A stretch of 64,000 nt of DNA. Origin: an uncultured Lachnospiraceae bacterium. GTDB lineage: Bacteria; Bacillota; Clostridia; Lachnospirales; Lachnospiraceae. The DNA lies in contig CACZBZ010000005.1 in NCBI GenBank assembly GCA_902779505.1, positions 4,773 through 68,772 on the forward strand, written 5' to 3'. Made by a program: the position numbers and the translations under genes. Position 1 is the stretch's first letter. Each line of letters opens with the position of its first letter. The notes under the pieces were generated by a model, which saw nothing but the letters and a program-made list of their open reading frames with translations, was not told the origin of the DNA and did no database searches. Of the stretch, positions 34,924-51,609 are shown piece after piece.

Positions 34924-36432
34924 TTACAGGTTGCTGTAGCCCATAAGAGATTCGTCCACGGCTCTTGCCGCTTCTCTTCCCTCATGTATGGCCCAGACTA
35001 CAAGCGACTGGCCTCTGTGCATATCGCCTGCTGTGAAGACCTTGTCCCTGCCGGTCTCATACATACCTGCTTCGGTCTTGACATTGCTACGTCCGTCCAC
35101 GTCTACCTTGAACTGCTTGGTAACATATTCTTCACTTCCAAGGAAACCTGCGGCAATAAGAACAATATCCGCTTTCAGTTCCTTCTCCGTTCCCTTTACG
35201 GGAGACATTGTCACTCTGCCTGTTTCTTTATCAAGCTTTCTTTCCAGTTCAACGGTCTTGACACCTTTAAGATTGCCTTTGGAATCCTTGAGGAATTCCG
35301 TTACGGTAGTCTTGTAGATTCTCGGATCCGAACCGAATTTATAGATAGCTTCTTCCTGGCCGTAATCGGTCTTAAGCACCTTGGGCCATTCGGGCCATGG
35401 ATTGCTCTCTGCTCTGCATGGGGGTGCCGGTGGCATCATCTCTATCTGTTTAACGTCTGCCGCTTTAAGTCTTATACTGGTTCCCACGCAGTCATTGCCG
35501 GTGTCACCGCCTCCGATGACTATGACCTTCTTGCCTTCAAGAGATCCGAAGGAATAATCTTTTGCCCCTATGATCTCCTTGGAATCATAATCATTGTCCA
35601 TAAGCTTTTTGCTTACTTCCTTGAGGAAATCCACCGCAAAATATATACCCTTGGCATCTCTGCCCGGTGCGTTAATATCTCTGGGATTGGACGCGCCACA
35701 GCAAAGAATCACTCTGTCGTAGTTCTTCACAAGTTCTTCGGCTTTTATATCCTTGCCCACATTAACGGAACACTTGAATTCAACCCCGGCATCCTTCATA
35801 AGCTCCACTCTTCTGTCTATGGATCTCTTATCAAGTTTCATGTTGGGGATGCCGTAACGCAGAAGTCCGCCGGGACGGTCGCTTCTCTCATATACGGTTA
35901 CCTTGTGTCCTCTCCTGTTAAGGAGTTGGGCTGCCGCGAGACCCGAAGGTCCGCTTCCCACGATTGCTATTGTCTTGCCTGTTCTTACCTTAGGCTCTTC
36001 CTCTTTTACAAGACCATGTTCATATGCATAGTCTATTATGGCTCTCTCATTGTCCTTGGTGGCAACTGCTGCCGTATTCAGACCGCATGTACATGCCGCC
36101 TCGCAGAGTGCCGGACATACTCTGGATGTAAATTCCGGAAAGCTGTGTGTCTTACAGAGTCTGTAATATGCCTGCTCCCAGTTTTTCTTGTATACAAGAT
36201 CGTTGGTCTCGGGAATAAGATTGTGAAGAGGACAGCCTGAGGCCATTCCGGCAATCATCACTCCCGCCTGGCAAAAGGGAACTCCGCAGGACATACATCT
36301 TGCTCCCTGAACGGACTGTTCCTCCAGAGGAAGTCCGTAATGAAATTCATTAAAATTTTCTATTCTTACTTCAGGCTCATCACAGTAAGTTTCTTTTCTG
36401 TCATATTCCATAAAGCCGGTTGCTTTTCCCAT
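34924..36432 (-). CDS. gltD: Glutamate synthase small subunit (NADPH, beta)
   Basis: Feeds electrons from NAD(P)H to the large subunit through flavin and iron-sulfur clusters. The N-terminal cysteine-rich region (ARCMSCGVPFCQAG, GCPLHNLIPE, CPALCEAACTCG) holds the cluster ligands. Then come FAD loop GSGPSGLAAAQLLNRRGHKVTVYE and a second dinucleotide loop VIGGGDTGNDCVG. 502 residues. AGGAGG precedes the ATG, 14 bases after gltB. Confidence 0.97.
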   Translation of the reverse strand: MGKATGFMEYDRKETYCDEPEVRIENFNEFHYGLPLEEQSVQGARCMSCGVPFCQAGVMIAGMASGCPLHNLIPETNDLVYKKNWEQAYYRLCKTHSFPEFTSRVCPALCEAACTCGLNTAAVATKDNERAIIDYAYEHGLVKEEEPKVRTGKTIAIVGSGPSGLAAAQLLNRRGHKVTVYERSDRPGGLLRYGIPNMKLDKRSIDRRVELMKDAGVEFKCSVNVGKDIKAEELVKNYDRVILCCGASNPRDINAPGRDAKGIYFAVDFLKEVSKKLMDNDYDSKEIIGAKDYSFGSLEGKKVIVIGGGDTGNDCVGTSIRLKAADVKQIEMMPPAPPCRAESNPWPEWPKVLKTDYGQEEAIYKFGSDPRIYKTTVTEFLKDSKGNLKGVKTVELERKLDKETGRVTMSPVKGTEKELKADIVLIAAGFLGSEEYVTKQFKVDVDGRSNVKTEAGMYETGRDKVFTAGDMHRGQSLVVWAIHEGREAARAVDESLMGYSNL

Positions 36433-36446
36433 GTCAATCCTCCTTC

Positions 36447-42616
<6,170 letters not shown>

Positions 42617-42656
42617 TCACCTGTCATAATAATCTGTGTCCGTTTTATGTGTCTGT

Positions 42657-44237
42657 TTATTCTCCGCTGGCTCCGTAGTTGGACAGAACTCTTGCCGACG
42701 GATCGTTTACGTTACATCCTTCCCAAGACTTGTTGGGCATCCAGAAATCAACTATCATCTCTGCCTGACCCGGATAATACTCTTCGAAGATCTCTCTGTA
42801 TAGAAGTGATTCCTTGGTAAAAGGCTTAGCGTGATCGTATTTTTTAATCAGTGATTCGTATTCCTCATCCGTATATTTTTCCTCTGCATACATCTTGAGG
42901 TAATCAACCATTGAATGACCCACAGCATCCGAGAATGCAGCCTTTTCTCTCATAAGAATGTCATAAGGCAGGTAATCTCCTTCAAAAGCGTGTCTGAGAA
43001 GGTATTTGCCCTTGCCGTATGTATTGAGTTTCTTCTCGGGATCGATGCTCATAACGAATGACGCAAAATCAAGATCACCGAAAGGTACTCTTGCCTCTAT
43101 TGAGTTAACAGATATACATCTGTCGGCTCTCAGCACATCGTACATGTAGAGTTCCCTAATTCTCTTAGCTGCCTCTTCCTGGAAGCTTGCAGCATCGGGA
43201 GCAAAATCCGTGTACTTATATCCAAAGAGCTCGTCTGATATCTCACCCGTCATAAGAACTCTTATATCCGTCTGCTCATGTATGGCCTTGCACACAAGAT
43301 ACATTCCTATACTTGCTCTGACTGTTGTTATGTCGAAAGTTCCGAGAATGGATATAACCGTGGGAAGCGCTTCAATAACATCCTCTTTTGTAATGATTAC
43401 TTCCTTATGGTCACTGCCGATATAGTCCGCAACCTCTTTTGCATATTTAAGGTCAATGGCGTCGGTGCTCATTCCTATGGCAAAAGTTCTTATGGGCTTA
43501 TCCAGAAGCTTGGCTGATATTGCACATACCAGAGAACTGTCCAGACCGCCGCTGAGTAAGAATCCCAAAGGTGCATCTGCATCCAGTCTCTTTTCAACTC
43601 CCTTTACAAGTCTGTCGTGAATCTCCTTGCATATGTCATCCACATCGTCTTTTACATATTCCTTAACATCCGTCAGGTCTCTGTAGCGTACGAATTTGCC
43701 ATCCGCATAGAAATGACCCGGAGGGAAAGGAGTAACCTTGCTTACAAGTCCCACAAGGTTCTTGGCCTCACTGGCAAATACGATGTCTCCCTCTTCTGTA
43801 TATCCGTAGAAAAGAGGACGGATTCCGATGGGATCTCTTGCCGCAACAAGTTCATCCTTCTTCGAATCGTAGATGATGCAGGCATATTCCGCATCCAACT
43901 TTACGAACATATCAGTTCCGTACTTTTCGTACATGGGAAGCAGTATCTCGCAGTCCGAATCACTTACGAATCTGTATTCCTTTTCAAGTTCTTTCTTAAT
44001 CGGTCTGAAACCGTATATCTCTCCGTTACATACAAGAGCATTACCGGACAGCTTGAAGGGCTGCATGCCTTCCTCCGTCAGACCCATGATTGCAAGTCTC
44101 TCAAAGCCCAGTGTTACGTCATCTCCGAATTCTTCTATCCTGGTCATATCAGGACCTCTTGATATTGTCTTCTGGAAATGCTCTGCAAAACTGTCCTTTG
44201 GGATGCTCTTTCCTTTGTATCCCATTATTGAACACAT
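42657..44237 (-). CDS. asnB: Asparagine synthase, glutamine-hydrolysing
   Basis: The start must place Cys directly after Met, since Cys is the N-terminal nucleophile. ATG at 44235-44237 gives MCSIMGYKG, with AGGAGG 10 bases upstream. An in-frame TTG three codons earlier is rejected. The glutaminase domain has RGPDMTRI and NGEIYG. The synthetase domain has the PP-loop LLSGGLDSSLV. 526 residues, close to E. coli AsnB. First gene after amt; a hairpin at 44261-44301 without T-run lies between them. Confidence 0.96.
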   Translation of the reverse strand: MCSIMGYKGKSIPKDSFAEHFQKTISRGPDMTRIEEFGDDVTLGFERLAIMGLTEEGMQPFKLSGNALVCNGEIYGFRPIKKELEKEYRFVSDSDCEILLPMYEKYGTDMFVKLDAEYACIIYDSKKDELVAARDPIGIRPLFYGYTEEGDIVFASEAKNLVGLVSKVTPFPPGHFYADGKFVRYRDLTDVKEYVKDDVDDICKEIHDRLVKGVEKRLDADAPLGFLLSGGLDSSLVCAISAKLLDKPIRTFAIGMSTDAIDLKYAKEVADYIGSDHKEVIITKEDVIEALPTVISILGTFDITTVRASIGMYLVCKAIHEQTDIRVLMTGEISDELFGYKYTDFAPDAASFQEEAAKRIRELYMYDVLRADRCISVNSIEARVPFGDLDFASFVMSIDPEKKLNTYGKGKYLLRHAFEGDYLPYDILMREKAAFSDAVGHSMVDYLKMYAEEKYTDEEYESLIKKYDHAKPFTKESLLYREIFEEYYPGQAEMIVDFWMPNKSWEGCNVNDPSARVLSNYGASGE

Positions 44238-44260
44238 AACATTCAATCCTCCTATATCCT

Positions 44261-44301
44261 ATATACGACTTCACGGAAGGCATAATAATGCCTCCCGTAA
44301 G
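44261..44301 (-). other. Hairpin in the amt-asnB gap
   Basis: Minus strand ACTT-ACGGGAGGCAT and ATGCCTTCCGT-GAAGT pair around a short loop. There is no T-run and no ANTAR-type hexaloop, so it may stabilise an RNA end or partly terminate. A specific role is not indicated. Confidence 0.4.
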
Positions 44302-44325
44302 TGTACATATATTAATCTGTAATAA

Positions 44326-46083
44326 TTACTCAACATCCTGAAGAGCTTCAAAATCTTCTTCACCTGTACGGATCTTAACAACCTTATCAACGTTGTATAC
44401 GAAGATCTTGCCGTCGCCGATGTGTCCTGTGTAGAGTGCCTTCTTGGCAGCCTCGATAACCTTTTCTACAGGAATCTCACTTACAACAACCTCAACCTTA
44501 ACCTTAGGTAAGAGTGTAGCGTCGACTTCAACACCTCTGTACTTCTCTCCGGCACCCTTCTGGATACCACATCCCATAACCTGTGTTACCGTCATACCTG
44601 TTACACCGAGATCATTAAGAGCTTTCTTGAGGGCATCGTATCTGGTGAGTTTTGCGATAACAACAACTTTATGAATTCCTGTCTCAAGGTCTGGAGCCAT
44701 CTGAACGCTTACTGCAGCTTTCTTCATTACTTCAGAAGCTTCTTCATAACTGTCAACACCAAGGTTAGTATTTTCATTTACTTCCATTGTCATGGTGTTG
44801 GAAACATCCATGATAGAGAAGCCTGAGTATGCTGATGTAAGACCATGCTCACATACATCCATACCGATGATTTCTTCCTCCTCCGTTACTCTGAGGCCGA
44901 TAGTCTTCTTAATTACGGTAAATGCAATGATGATCGTGATTACTGTCCAGAGAATTGTTACGCACATACCACCGAGCTGTTTACCAAGCTGTAAGAATCC
45001 ACCGCCGTAGAAGAGACCTTCTTCGATTCCGGCAAGTGCAAAGCCGGGAGCTGTCTCTGTTGCAAAGAGACCAACAGCCAATGTACCCCAGATACCGTTG
45101 AACATATGAACAGCAACGGCACCGACGGGATCGTCTACGTGTAACACATTATCTGTGAACCACACGCCGAATACTACAAGCAATCCTGCCACTACACCTA
45201 TAATTGCAGCACCTGTACAATCAGTAACATCACAAGGTGCCGTAATTGCAACCAGGCCGGCAAGTGATGCATTCAGACACATTGACACATCAGGCTTGCC
45301 ATATTTGATCCATGTGAACACCATGCAAGTTACAGTTGCGACTGCGGGTGCAACGGTTGTTGTCAGGAATACAGAACCGAGGGTGGGTAGGTCTGTAGCT
45401 GCCGCACCGTTGAAACCATACCAGCCGAGCCAGAGGATGAACACACCAAGTGCTGCAATTACCAGGTTATGACCGGGAAATGCGTTAACTTTGATAACTT
45501 TTCCATCTTTATCCTTTGTGAACTTACCGATACGGGGACCGAGCATCCATGCACCAACCAGAGCACAGATACCACCAACCATATGAATACAGTTGGAACC
45601 TGCGTAATCGTGGAATCCCCAGTCTGCGAGGAATCCGCCGCCCCATGTCCAGTGAGCTTCAATGGGATAGATGATTGCTGAAATTACTGCTGAATATACA
45701 CAGTAAGAAGAGAATTTTGTTCTTTCAGCCATTGATCCTGATACGATGGTTGCTGTTGTTGCACAGAACACAAGGTTGAAAACAAAAGCTGAATAATCAA
45801 AACTCTGATAATTCGTAAAAACATCAAATGAGAACTTGCCGACTGTACCGCCCAGCATATTCTCGCCGAGCATCAGAGATGCTCCCATGATGAACCACAT
45901 TACTGTACCGATACAGAAGTCCATGAGGTTCTTCATGATAATATTTCCTGCATTCTTGGCTCTTGTAAAACCTGATTCACACATTGCGAATCCGGCCTGC
46001 ATCCAGAATACAAGTGCTGCTCCTATAAGGAACCAGACGCCGTAGACTTCGCCGTTGATGGCTTCCAAAATTTCACTAGTCAT
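44326..46083 (-). CDS. amt: Ammonium transporter with C-terminal fused PII (GlnK-like) domain
   Basis: Residues 1-~410 form an Amt channel with about 11 membrane helices. The conserved pore histidines are in NCIHMVGG and AVAVHMFNGIWG. After a linker, residues ~471-575 are a PII domain: VTQVMGCGIQKG, then a T-loop with Tyr515 in EKYRGVEV, then LPKVKVEVVV and TGHIGDGKIFV. In classic GlnB/GlnK the uridylylated Tyr51 lies five residues after Tyr46; here that position is Val520. Regulation, if present, would be by ATP/ADP/2-oxoglutarate binding in cis rather than uridylylation (inference). Upstream lies glnN, with a hexaloop hairpin between them. Confidence 0.95.
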   Translation of the reverse strand: MTSEILEAINGEVYGVWFLIGAALVFWMQAGFAMCESGFTRAKNAGNIIMKNLMDFCIGTVMWFIMGASLMLGENMLGGTVGKFSFDVFTNYQSFDYSAFVFNLVFCATTATIVSGSMAERTKFSSYCVYSAVISAIIYPIEAHWTWGGGFLADWGFHDYAGSNCIHMVGGICALVGAWMLGPRIGKFTKDKDGKVIKVNAFPGHNLVIAALGVFILWLGWYGFNGAAATDLPTLGSVFLTTTVAPAVATVTCMVFTWIKYGKPDVSMCLNASLAGLVAITAPCDVTDCTGAAIIGVVAGLLVVFGVWFTDNVLHVDDPVGAVAVHMFNGIWGTLAVGLFATETAPGFALAGIEEGLFYGGGFLQLGKQLGGMCVTILWTVITIIIAFTVIKKTIGLRVTEEEEIIGMDVCEHGLTSAYSGFSIMDVSNTMTMEVNENTNLGVDSYEEASEVMKKAAVSVQMAPDLETGIHKVVVIAKLTRYDALKKALNDLGVTGMTVTQVMGCGIQKGAGEKYRGVEVDATLLPKVKVEVVVSEIPVEKVIEAAKKALYTGHIGDGKIFVYNVDKVVKIRTGEEDFEALQDVE

Positions 46084-46130
46084 AATTTATCCTCCTCATT
46101 TTCCGAATCGAAATCCGGTATTTATAACGA

Positions 46131-46166
46131 CAAAGGCACGTTTCCCCTGAAACGCGCCTTTGCATT
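46131..46166 (-). promoter_or_regulatory. amt leader: ANTAR-type hexaloop overlapping a competing hairpin
   Basis: Minus strand AATGC-AAAGGC-GCGTT (46166-46151) has loop A1, G4. The overlapping sequence CAAAGGC-G-CGTTTC pairs with GAAACG-T-GCCTTTG (to 46131) as the alternative 14-bp stem. The T tail after it is poor, so termination may be partial. No separate promoter is clear, so the element probably acts on read-through from glnN. Confidence 0.65.
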
Positions 46167-46187
46167 AAAAATCATTCATTATTCTGT

Positions 46188-48284
46188 TTATACATAAAAC
46201 AGGATCTTGCTGTATGTAGGATAAGGAAGATCTTCTTCCGGAATATATGCTTCCATATAATCTGTAAGTTCTCTTATATCCGTCATATCCTTGAATACCG
46301 TATCATGATAGAACTTAGCCTGTGCAAGTTCATCATCCATAGCCTTTGCAGCCTCGATATCTGTCTCAAGACGATCTGCCATTGTTGACAGTTCACTGTA
46401 CTTACCCGCAATCTTGGATAACATCTTCTCTTCAGCTGCTGTTGTAATGCTCTCTGATACCTCCCTCTTAAGAAGGATCGAATTCGTAAGTGAGTCCATA
46501 TATTTTGAAGCAGCCGGCATGAAATCATGATAAAGCATTTCTTTCAGTGTAGATGCCTCGATATTAAGAATCTTTGTATAATTCTCAATAAGAATCTCAT
46601 ATCTTGATCTGAGTTCTACCTCTGTGTATATTCCCTGCTCTTCGAAGAGCTTGATATTCTTTTCATCCAAGAGATGAGGAAGAACTTCGGGAGTAGACTT
46701 AAGATTGTAAAGTCCTCTTCTCTCAGCTTCCTGAACCCATTCATCCGTGTATCCGTTGCCGTTGAATATTACTCTCTTATGCTTGATGATTGTCTTCTTG
46801 ATAAGTTCATGGATGGCATCATCAAGTTTGTCTGCTGCCACATCCTTCAGTGCTTCATAGAACTCTGAAAGTGAATGTGCAACTGCTGTATTAAGAATGA
46901 TATTCGGTGTAGCAACCGATGCTGAAGATCCAAGAGATCTGAACTCGAACTTATTACCTGTAAAAGCAAAAGGTGATGTTCTGTTACGATCTGTATTGTC
47001 TCTTGTAAAGTGAGGGATAACAGCTGCTCCTGTCTCCATCTCTACCTTGTCGGCCTTTACAAAGAATCTGTCATTTTCAATTGAATCGATAACTGCTGTA
47101 AGCTCATCTCCGAGGAAAATCGAAATGATTGCCGGAGGTGCTTCGTTAGCTCCGAGTCTGTGATCATTGCCGGCAGATGCAACTGACAGTCTCATAAGAT
47201 CTGCATATTCATCCACTGCCTTGATAACTGCTACCAGGAAGATCAGGAACTGTGTATTCTCAGCAGGTGTCTTACCGGGATCCAAGAGGTTAACGCCTGT
47301 GTTGGTAGACATTGACCAGTTGTTGTGCTTACCTGATCCGTTGATTCCTGCGAAAGGCTTCTCATGAAGCAGACATACAAATCCGTGCTTCTCGGCAACC
47401 TTTTTCATAATCTCCATTGTAAGCTGGTTGTGATCGACAGCAACGTTGGTTGTATCGAAGATGGGTGCCAGCTCGTGCTGTGCGGGAGCAACTTCGTTGT
47501 GCTTTGTCTTGGCGGGAATTCCGTATTTCCATAATTCTGTGTCAAGATCATGCATATAAGCCGCAACCCTGGGTCTGAGTGTTCCGAAGTAATGATCGTC
47601 CATCTCCTGACCCTTAGGAGGCTGTGCTCCCAAAAGAGTTCTGCCTGTAAATATCAGGTCACGTCTCTTCTTGTAATCTTCCTTGTCGATAAGGAAGTAT
47701 TCCTGCTCGGGTCCTACTGTTGTCGTAACCCTGTCTACATCCTTTCCAAGAAGTGAAAGCATCTTGACCGCTTCTCTGCTGAGGGCATCCATTGATCTTA
47801 AAAGCGGTGTCTTTTTATCAAGTGCTTCACCTGTGTATGAACAGAATGCTGTAGGTATATATAATGTGCCTTCTTTAATGAAAGCCGGTGATGAAGGATC
47901 CCATGCTGTATAACCTCTTGCTTCGAATGTAGCTCTGATTCCGCCTGAGGGGAATGATGAAGCATCGGGTTCACCCTTAACAAGTTCCTTGCCTGAGAAC
48001 TCCATGATCACTTCTCCGTCATCTGTGGGAGAGATAAAACTGTCATGCTTCTCAGCTGTATATCCTGTAAGCGGCTGGAACCAGTGTGTAAAATGTGTCG
48101 CACCGTTTTCAACTGCCCACTCCTTCATTGCCAGTGCTACGGCATTGGCAACGTCAAGTTCAAGATGAGTTCCTTTCTCAATTGTCTTCTTAAGTGCCTT
48201 GTAAATATCCTTGGGAAGCTTGTCTCTCATGATCTTGTCATTGAAAACCATGCTTCCGTACAACTCCGGTACATTTCCTGCCAT
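46188..48284 (-). CDS. glnN: Glutamine synthetase type III
   Basis: Large glutamine synthetase (698 residues; the GSIII family runs about 700-730) unrelated in length to GlnA. Family features are [69 protein letters not shown] and [13 protein letters not shown]. Second glutamine synthetase in the window. It has its own promoter (48429-48457) and a double hexaloop leader, separate from carB upstream. It may be co-transcribed with amt. Confidence 0.97.
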   Translation of the reverse strand: MAGNVPELYGSMVFNDKIMRDKLPKDIYKALKKTIEKGTHLELDVANAVALAMKEWAVENGATHFTHWFQPLTGYTAEKHDSFISPTDDGEVIMEFSGKELVKGEPDASSFPSGGIRATFEARGYTAWDPSSPAFIKEGTLYIPTAFCSYTGEALDKKTPLLRSMDALSREAVKMLSLLGKDVDRVTTTVGPEQEYFLIDKEDYKKRRDLIFTGRTLLGAQPPKGQEMDDHYFGTLRPRVAAYMHDLDTELWKYGIPAKTKHNEVAPAQHELAPIFDTTNVAVDHNQLTMEIMKKVAEKHGFVCLLHEKPFAGINGSGKHNNWSMSTNTGVNLLDPGKTPAENTQFLIFLVAVIKAVDEYADLMRLSVASAGNDHRLGANEAPPAIISIFLGDELTAVIDSIENDRFFVKADKVEMETGAAVIPHFTRDNTDRNRTSPFAFTGNKFEFRSLGSSASVATPNIILNTAVAHSLSEFYEALKDVAADKLDDAIHELIKKTIIKHKRVIFNGNGYTDEWVQEAERRGLYNLKSTPEVLPHLLDEKNIKLFEEQGIYTEVELRSRYEILIENYTKILNIEASTLKEMLYHDFMPAASKYMDSLTNSILLKREVSESITTAAEEKMLSKIAGKYSELSTMADRLETDIEAAKAMDDELAQAKFYHDTVFKDMTDIRELTDYMEAYIPEEDLPYPTYSKILFYV

Positions 48285-48300
48285 ATTATTTCTCCTCTCT

Positions 48301-48422
48301 AAAAAAGGCGCCTCGGGTACTGTTACCCAAGACGCCTTTGTCTGTTAAAAAAAATATATATAAAGATTTCCGGAAAATAGATTAGGGCACTTCGGATATC
48401 TCCAAAGCGCCCTTGCTCTATG
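48301..48422 (-). promoter_or_regulatory. glnN leader: two ANTAR-type hexaloop hairpins and attenuator
   Basis: Predicted RNA start near 48422. Hairpin 1: AGAGC-AAGGGC-GCTTT (48419-48404), which overlaps a 12-bp stem GGGCGCTTTGGA / TCCGAAGTGCCC. Hairpin 2: AGAC-AAAGGC-GTCT (48343-48330), overlapping a 15-bp terminator stem (AAAGGCG... with ...CGCCTTT) followed by TTTTTT at 48306-48301. Both loops have A1 and G4. An ~50-base AT-rich stretch separates the modules, as in the glnA leader. Confidence 0.8.
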
Positions 48423-48428
48423 TCCCAT

Positions 48429-48457
48429 AGTTTAATGCTCTTGTTTTTTCTTGTCAA
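48429..48457 (-). promoter_or_regulatory. Promoter of glnN
   Basis: Minus-strand -35 TTGACA (48452-48457) and -10 TAAACT (48429-48434), spacer 17 bp, just after the carB stop. Hairpin 1 of the leader starts about 10 bases after the -10. Confidence 0.8.
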
Positions 48458-48483
48458 CACTTTTTTTCAAAAAATTTTATTAT

Positions 48484-51400
48484 TTAAAAAAATGATGATA
48501 CTTTGATGGTCAGTTCCTCCAGAACATCAAGCAGAACCTTTACCGTATCAAGGGATGTGAACATGGTAACATTGTTCTCCGTTGCACATCTTCTTATGGC
48601 CGTTCCGTCCTCATAATGTACTCCTGAAAGAATTGCTCTGGTGTTAATCACATAAGCCACGCTTCCGCTTCTTATAGCTTCCAGTATCTCATCGGAACCT
48701 TCGCTTAATTTCTTTCTGATCCTTGCCTTGATTCCGTAATTGTGGAGATACTCTCCCGTAAGAGATGTGGCCTCGATATTGAAGCCCATATCATAGAATC
48801 TCTTGATGAGAGGCATAGCTTCCACCTTGTCTTCATCCGCCAGAGATACAATGACCGTTCCGTAATTCTTAAGCTTGATTCCCGATGCGGTAAGAGCCTT
48901 GTACATTGCACGAGGCAGTTTCTCATCGTAGCCTATTGCCTCACCGGTTGATTTCATTTCGGGTGACAGATAAGCATCCATGCCCTTAAGTTTTGAGAAT
49001 GAGAATGCAGGCACTTTTACACATATCCTGTTTCTCTCCTCGGGATAGAGGCAGAATATTCCCTGCTCCTTAAGGCTGCTGCCCAGGATACATTTGGTTG
49101 CTATATCCGCAAGAGGGTAGCCCGTAGCCTTTGATAAGAAAGGTACCGTCCTTGAGGATCTGGGATTGACCTCTATGATGTATACATTATCTTCTGAATC
49201 AACGATGAACTGTATATTGTAAAGACCCACTATGCCTATGCCCAGACCCAGTTTCTTGGCATAAGTAAGTACGGTTCCCTTGGCCTTGTCAGACAGACTG
49301 AAAGGCGGGTAGACACTTATGGAGTCACCGGAATGGACACCTGTCCTCTCAACAAGTTCCATAATACCCGGTACAAATACATCCACGCCGTCGCATACGG
49401 CATCCACCTCTACTTCACGTCCTCTGATATATTTGTCTACGAGAACCGGCTTGTCGGCATCAACCTCAACGGCTGTCTTAAGGTAATGTCGCATATCTTT
49501 TTCCTTGGATACGATCTGCATGGCACGTCCCCCAAGCACGAAGCTGGGACGTACCAGTACGGGATATCCTATCTCGGCTGCCGCAGTTACACCGTCCTCA
49601 ATATTGGTTACCGCTCTGCCCTTAGGCTGAGGTATATCAAGTTCCTCAAGTACCTTCTCGAAAGCATCCCTGTTCTCTGCTCTCTCTATGGCATCGCAGT
49701 CTGTTCCTATGATGTTGACCCCGTATTCCTTAAGAGGCTCATTCTCCATCTTGATTATGTTAACCACATCTTCCACGCAGAGAGGCTCGAAATAAAGCTT
49801 GTCCGAAGTGGTGTAGTCGGTTGATACGGTCTCCGGGTTGTTGTTGATGATTATAGCCTCATATCCCATCTCCTTGATGGTCTTAACGGCATGCACGGTT
49901 GAATAGTCGAACTCTATACCCTGACCTATTCTGATAGGTCCGGAGCCCAGTACTATCACCTTTTTCCTGTCGGATATGACAGACTCGTTCTCTTCCTCGT
50001 AAGTTGAATAGAAGTAGGGAACGTATGACTTGAACTCCGAAGCACAGGTATCGATCATCTTATATACGGGCTTGATGCCACATTCCGTCCTGTAATCGAA
50101 GACTTCCCTTGCGCTCATTCCCCAAAGGATGGCTATCTCCCTGTCGGAAAAGCCCATCTGTTTAGCTTTAAGAAGGACCTTTGGGTCTTTTACCGTTCCG
50201 GCGATCACCTTTTCCATGTCTACAATATTCCTGAACTTGCTTATGAAGAAAGGATCCATGCCTGTGGCAGCTGCCAGTTCCTTGACAGTGAAGCCTCTTC
50301 TTAAGAGTTCAGCCATTGCATATATTCTGTCATCGGTTCCGATAGCGATATATTTCATCATGTCATCGCTGTCGGCATCATCGAACTTGGCATTATGAAG
50401 ATGGAATGTTCCCGTCTCAAGACTTCTTATAGCCTTAAGAAGACTTTCCTCCAGAGTTCTTCCCACACTCATGACTTCGCCGGTTGCCTTCATCTGTGTA
50501 CCCAGTGAATTGTTGGCATCGTCGAATTTGTCGAAGGGGAATCTGGGCATCTTGGTAACCACGTAATCCAATGCGGGTTCGAAGGATGCAAGAGTGTTGG
50601 CAAGTTCTATCTCATCCAGATGCATACCCACGGCTATCTTGGCGGATACTCTGGCTATAGGGTAACCGCTGGCTTTGGATGCAAGCGCCGATGATCTGGA
50701 TACTCGGGGATTGACCTCAATAAGATAGTAATTGAAAGATTTTGTATCCAACGCAAACTGAACGTTACAGCCACCCTCTATCTTAAGTTCTCTTATAATC
50801 TTAAGGGCGCTGGAACGCAGCATCTGATATTCTTTATTGGTAAGGGTCTGAGAGGGGCACACCACTATTGAGTCACCGGTATGTATTCCCACGGGATCGA
50901 TGTTCTCCATGTTACATACGGCAAGAGCGGTGTCATTGGCATCTCTCATTACTTCGTATTCGATCTCTCTGTAGCCTTTTACACTCTTCTCTACAAGCAC
51001 CTGATGAACAGGGGAAAGAGCAAGAGCATTCTTCATGATCTCCCTGAATTCTTCCTCGTTCTCTACGAATCCGCCTCCGGTACCTCCAAGGGTGAAGGCA
51101 GGTCTTAAAACAAGGGGATAGCCTATCTCTTTGGCGGCTTCCAGACCTTCTTCCATGCTCTCCGCAATCATTGAAGGAAGCACAGGCTCACCGATACTGA
51201 GACAAAGTTCCTTGAAGAGTTCTCTGTCTTCGGCTCTCTCTATACTATCTACACATGTGCCGAGAAGTTCTACTCCACACTCCTTTAATACACCTTTCTT
51301 TTCAAGCTGCATTGCAAGATTGAGGCCTGTCTGTCCTCCGATTCCGGGGAGAATCGCATCAGGTCTCTCCATTCTGATTATCTTGGCCATGAATTCAAGG

Positions 51401-51609
51401 TTAAGGGGTTCCATGAAGACCTTGTCGGCGATAACCTCATCCGTCATGATGGTAGCGGGATTGGAATTGCAGAGAAGCACTTCATAGCCTTCCTCCTTGA
51501 GAGCAAGACATGCCTGTGTACCCGCATAATCAAATTCTGCGGCCTGACCTATAACTATAGGTCCCGATCCGATAACAAGTATTTTTTTTAAGTCCGTTCT
51601 CTTAGGCAT
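48484..51609 (-). CDS. carB: Carbamoyl-phosphate synthase large subunit
   Basis: Makes carbamoyl phosphate from bicarbonate, ammonia and 2 ATP. Two homologous ATP-grasp halves are present (both start with VLGSGP / VIGSGP-IxIGQxxEFDY), each with an NPR-SSR/RSSA-LASKA motif, plus a C-terminal MGS-like allosteric domain ending near GVHYEDGTAIRRCA. 1041 residues is near the usual 1060-1075. It overlaps carA by 8 bases and takes ammonia from it through the tunnel. Confidence 0.97.
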   Translation of the reverse strand: MPKRTDLKKILVIGSGPIVIGQAAEFDYAGTQACLALKEEGYEVLLCNSNPATIMTDEVIADKVFMEPLNLEFMAKIIRMERPDAILPGIGGQTGLNLAMQLEKKGVLKECGVELLGTCVDSIERAEDRELFKELCLSIGEPVLPSMIAESMEEGLEAAKEIGYPLVLRPAFTLGGTGGGFVENEEEFREIMKNALALSPVHQVLVEKSVKGYREIEYEVMRDANDTALAVCNMENIDPVGIHTGDSIVVCPSQTLTNKEYQMLRSSALKIIRELKIEGGCNVQFALDTKSFNYYLIEVNPRVSRSSALASKASGYPIARVSAKIAVGMHLDEIELANTLASFEPALDYVVTKMPRFPFDKFDDANNSLGTQMKATGEVMSVGRTLEESLLKAIRSLETGTFHLHNAKFDDADSDDMMKYIAIGTDDRIYAMAELLRRGFTVKELAAATGMDPFFISKFRNIVDMEKVIAGTVKDPKVLLKAKQMGFSDREIAILWGMSAREVFDYRTECGIKPVYKMIDTCASEFKSYVPYFYSTYEEENESVISDRKKVIVLGSGPIRIGQGIEFDYSTVHAVKTIKEMGYEAIIINNNPETVSTDYTTSDKLYFEPLCVEDVVNIIKMENEPLKEYGVNIIGTDCDAIERAENRDAFEKVLEELDIPQPKGRAVTNIEDGVTAAAEIGYPVLVRPSFVLGGRAMQIVSKEKDMRHYLKTAVEVDADKPVLVDKYIRGREVEVDAVCDGVDVFVPGIMELVERTGVHSGDSISVYPPFSLSDKAKGTVLTYAKKLGLGIGIVGLYNIQFIVDSEDNVYIIEVNPRSSRTVPFLSKATGYPLADIATKCILGSSLKEQGIFCLYPEERNRICVKVPAFSFSKLKGMDAYLSPEMKSTGEAIGYDEKLPRAMYKALTASGIKLKNYGTVIVSLADEDKVEAMPLIKRFYDMGFNIEATSLTGEYLHNYGIKARIRKKLSEGSDEILEAIRSGSVAYVINTRAILSGVHYEDGTAIRRCATENNVTMFTSLDTVKVLLDVLEELTIKVSSFF

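Noticed and set aside
34606..36240. Plus-strand open frame of 544 codons overlapping purB and gltD
   Set aside because: It covers purB out of frame and the terminator and runs antisense to gltD; its product shows no family features, so it is a shadow frame.
44261..44301. Seventh ANTAR element upstream of asnB
   Set aside because: The hairpin has a 3- to 4-base loop, no A-x-x-G-x-x hexaloop and no T-run.
46131..48422. Known glutamine riboswitch (glnA RNA or downstream-peptide motif) upstream of glnN and amt
   Set aside because: Those classes are described mainly from cyanobacteria and related lineages, and the hairpin-loop pattern here fits the ANTAR rule instead; no match to their cores was seen.
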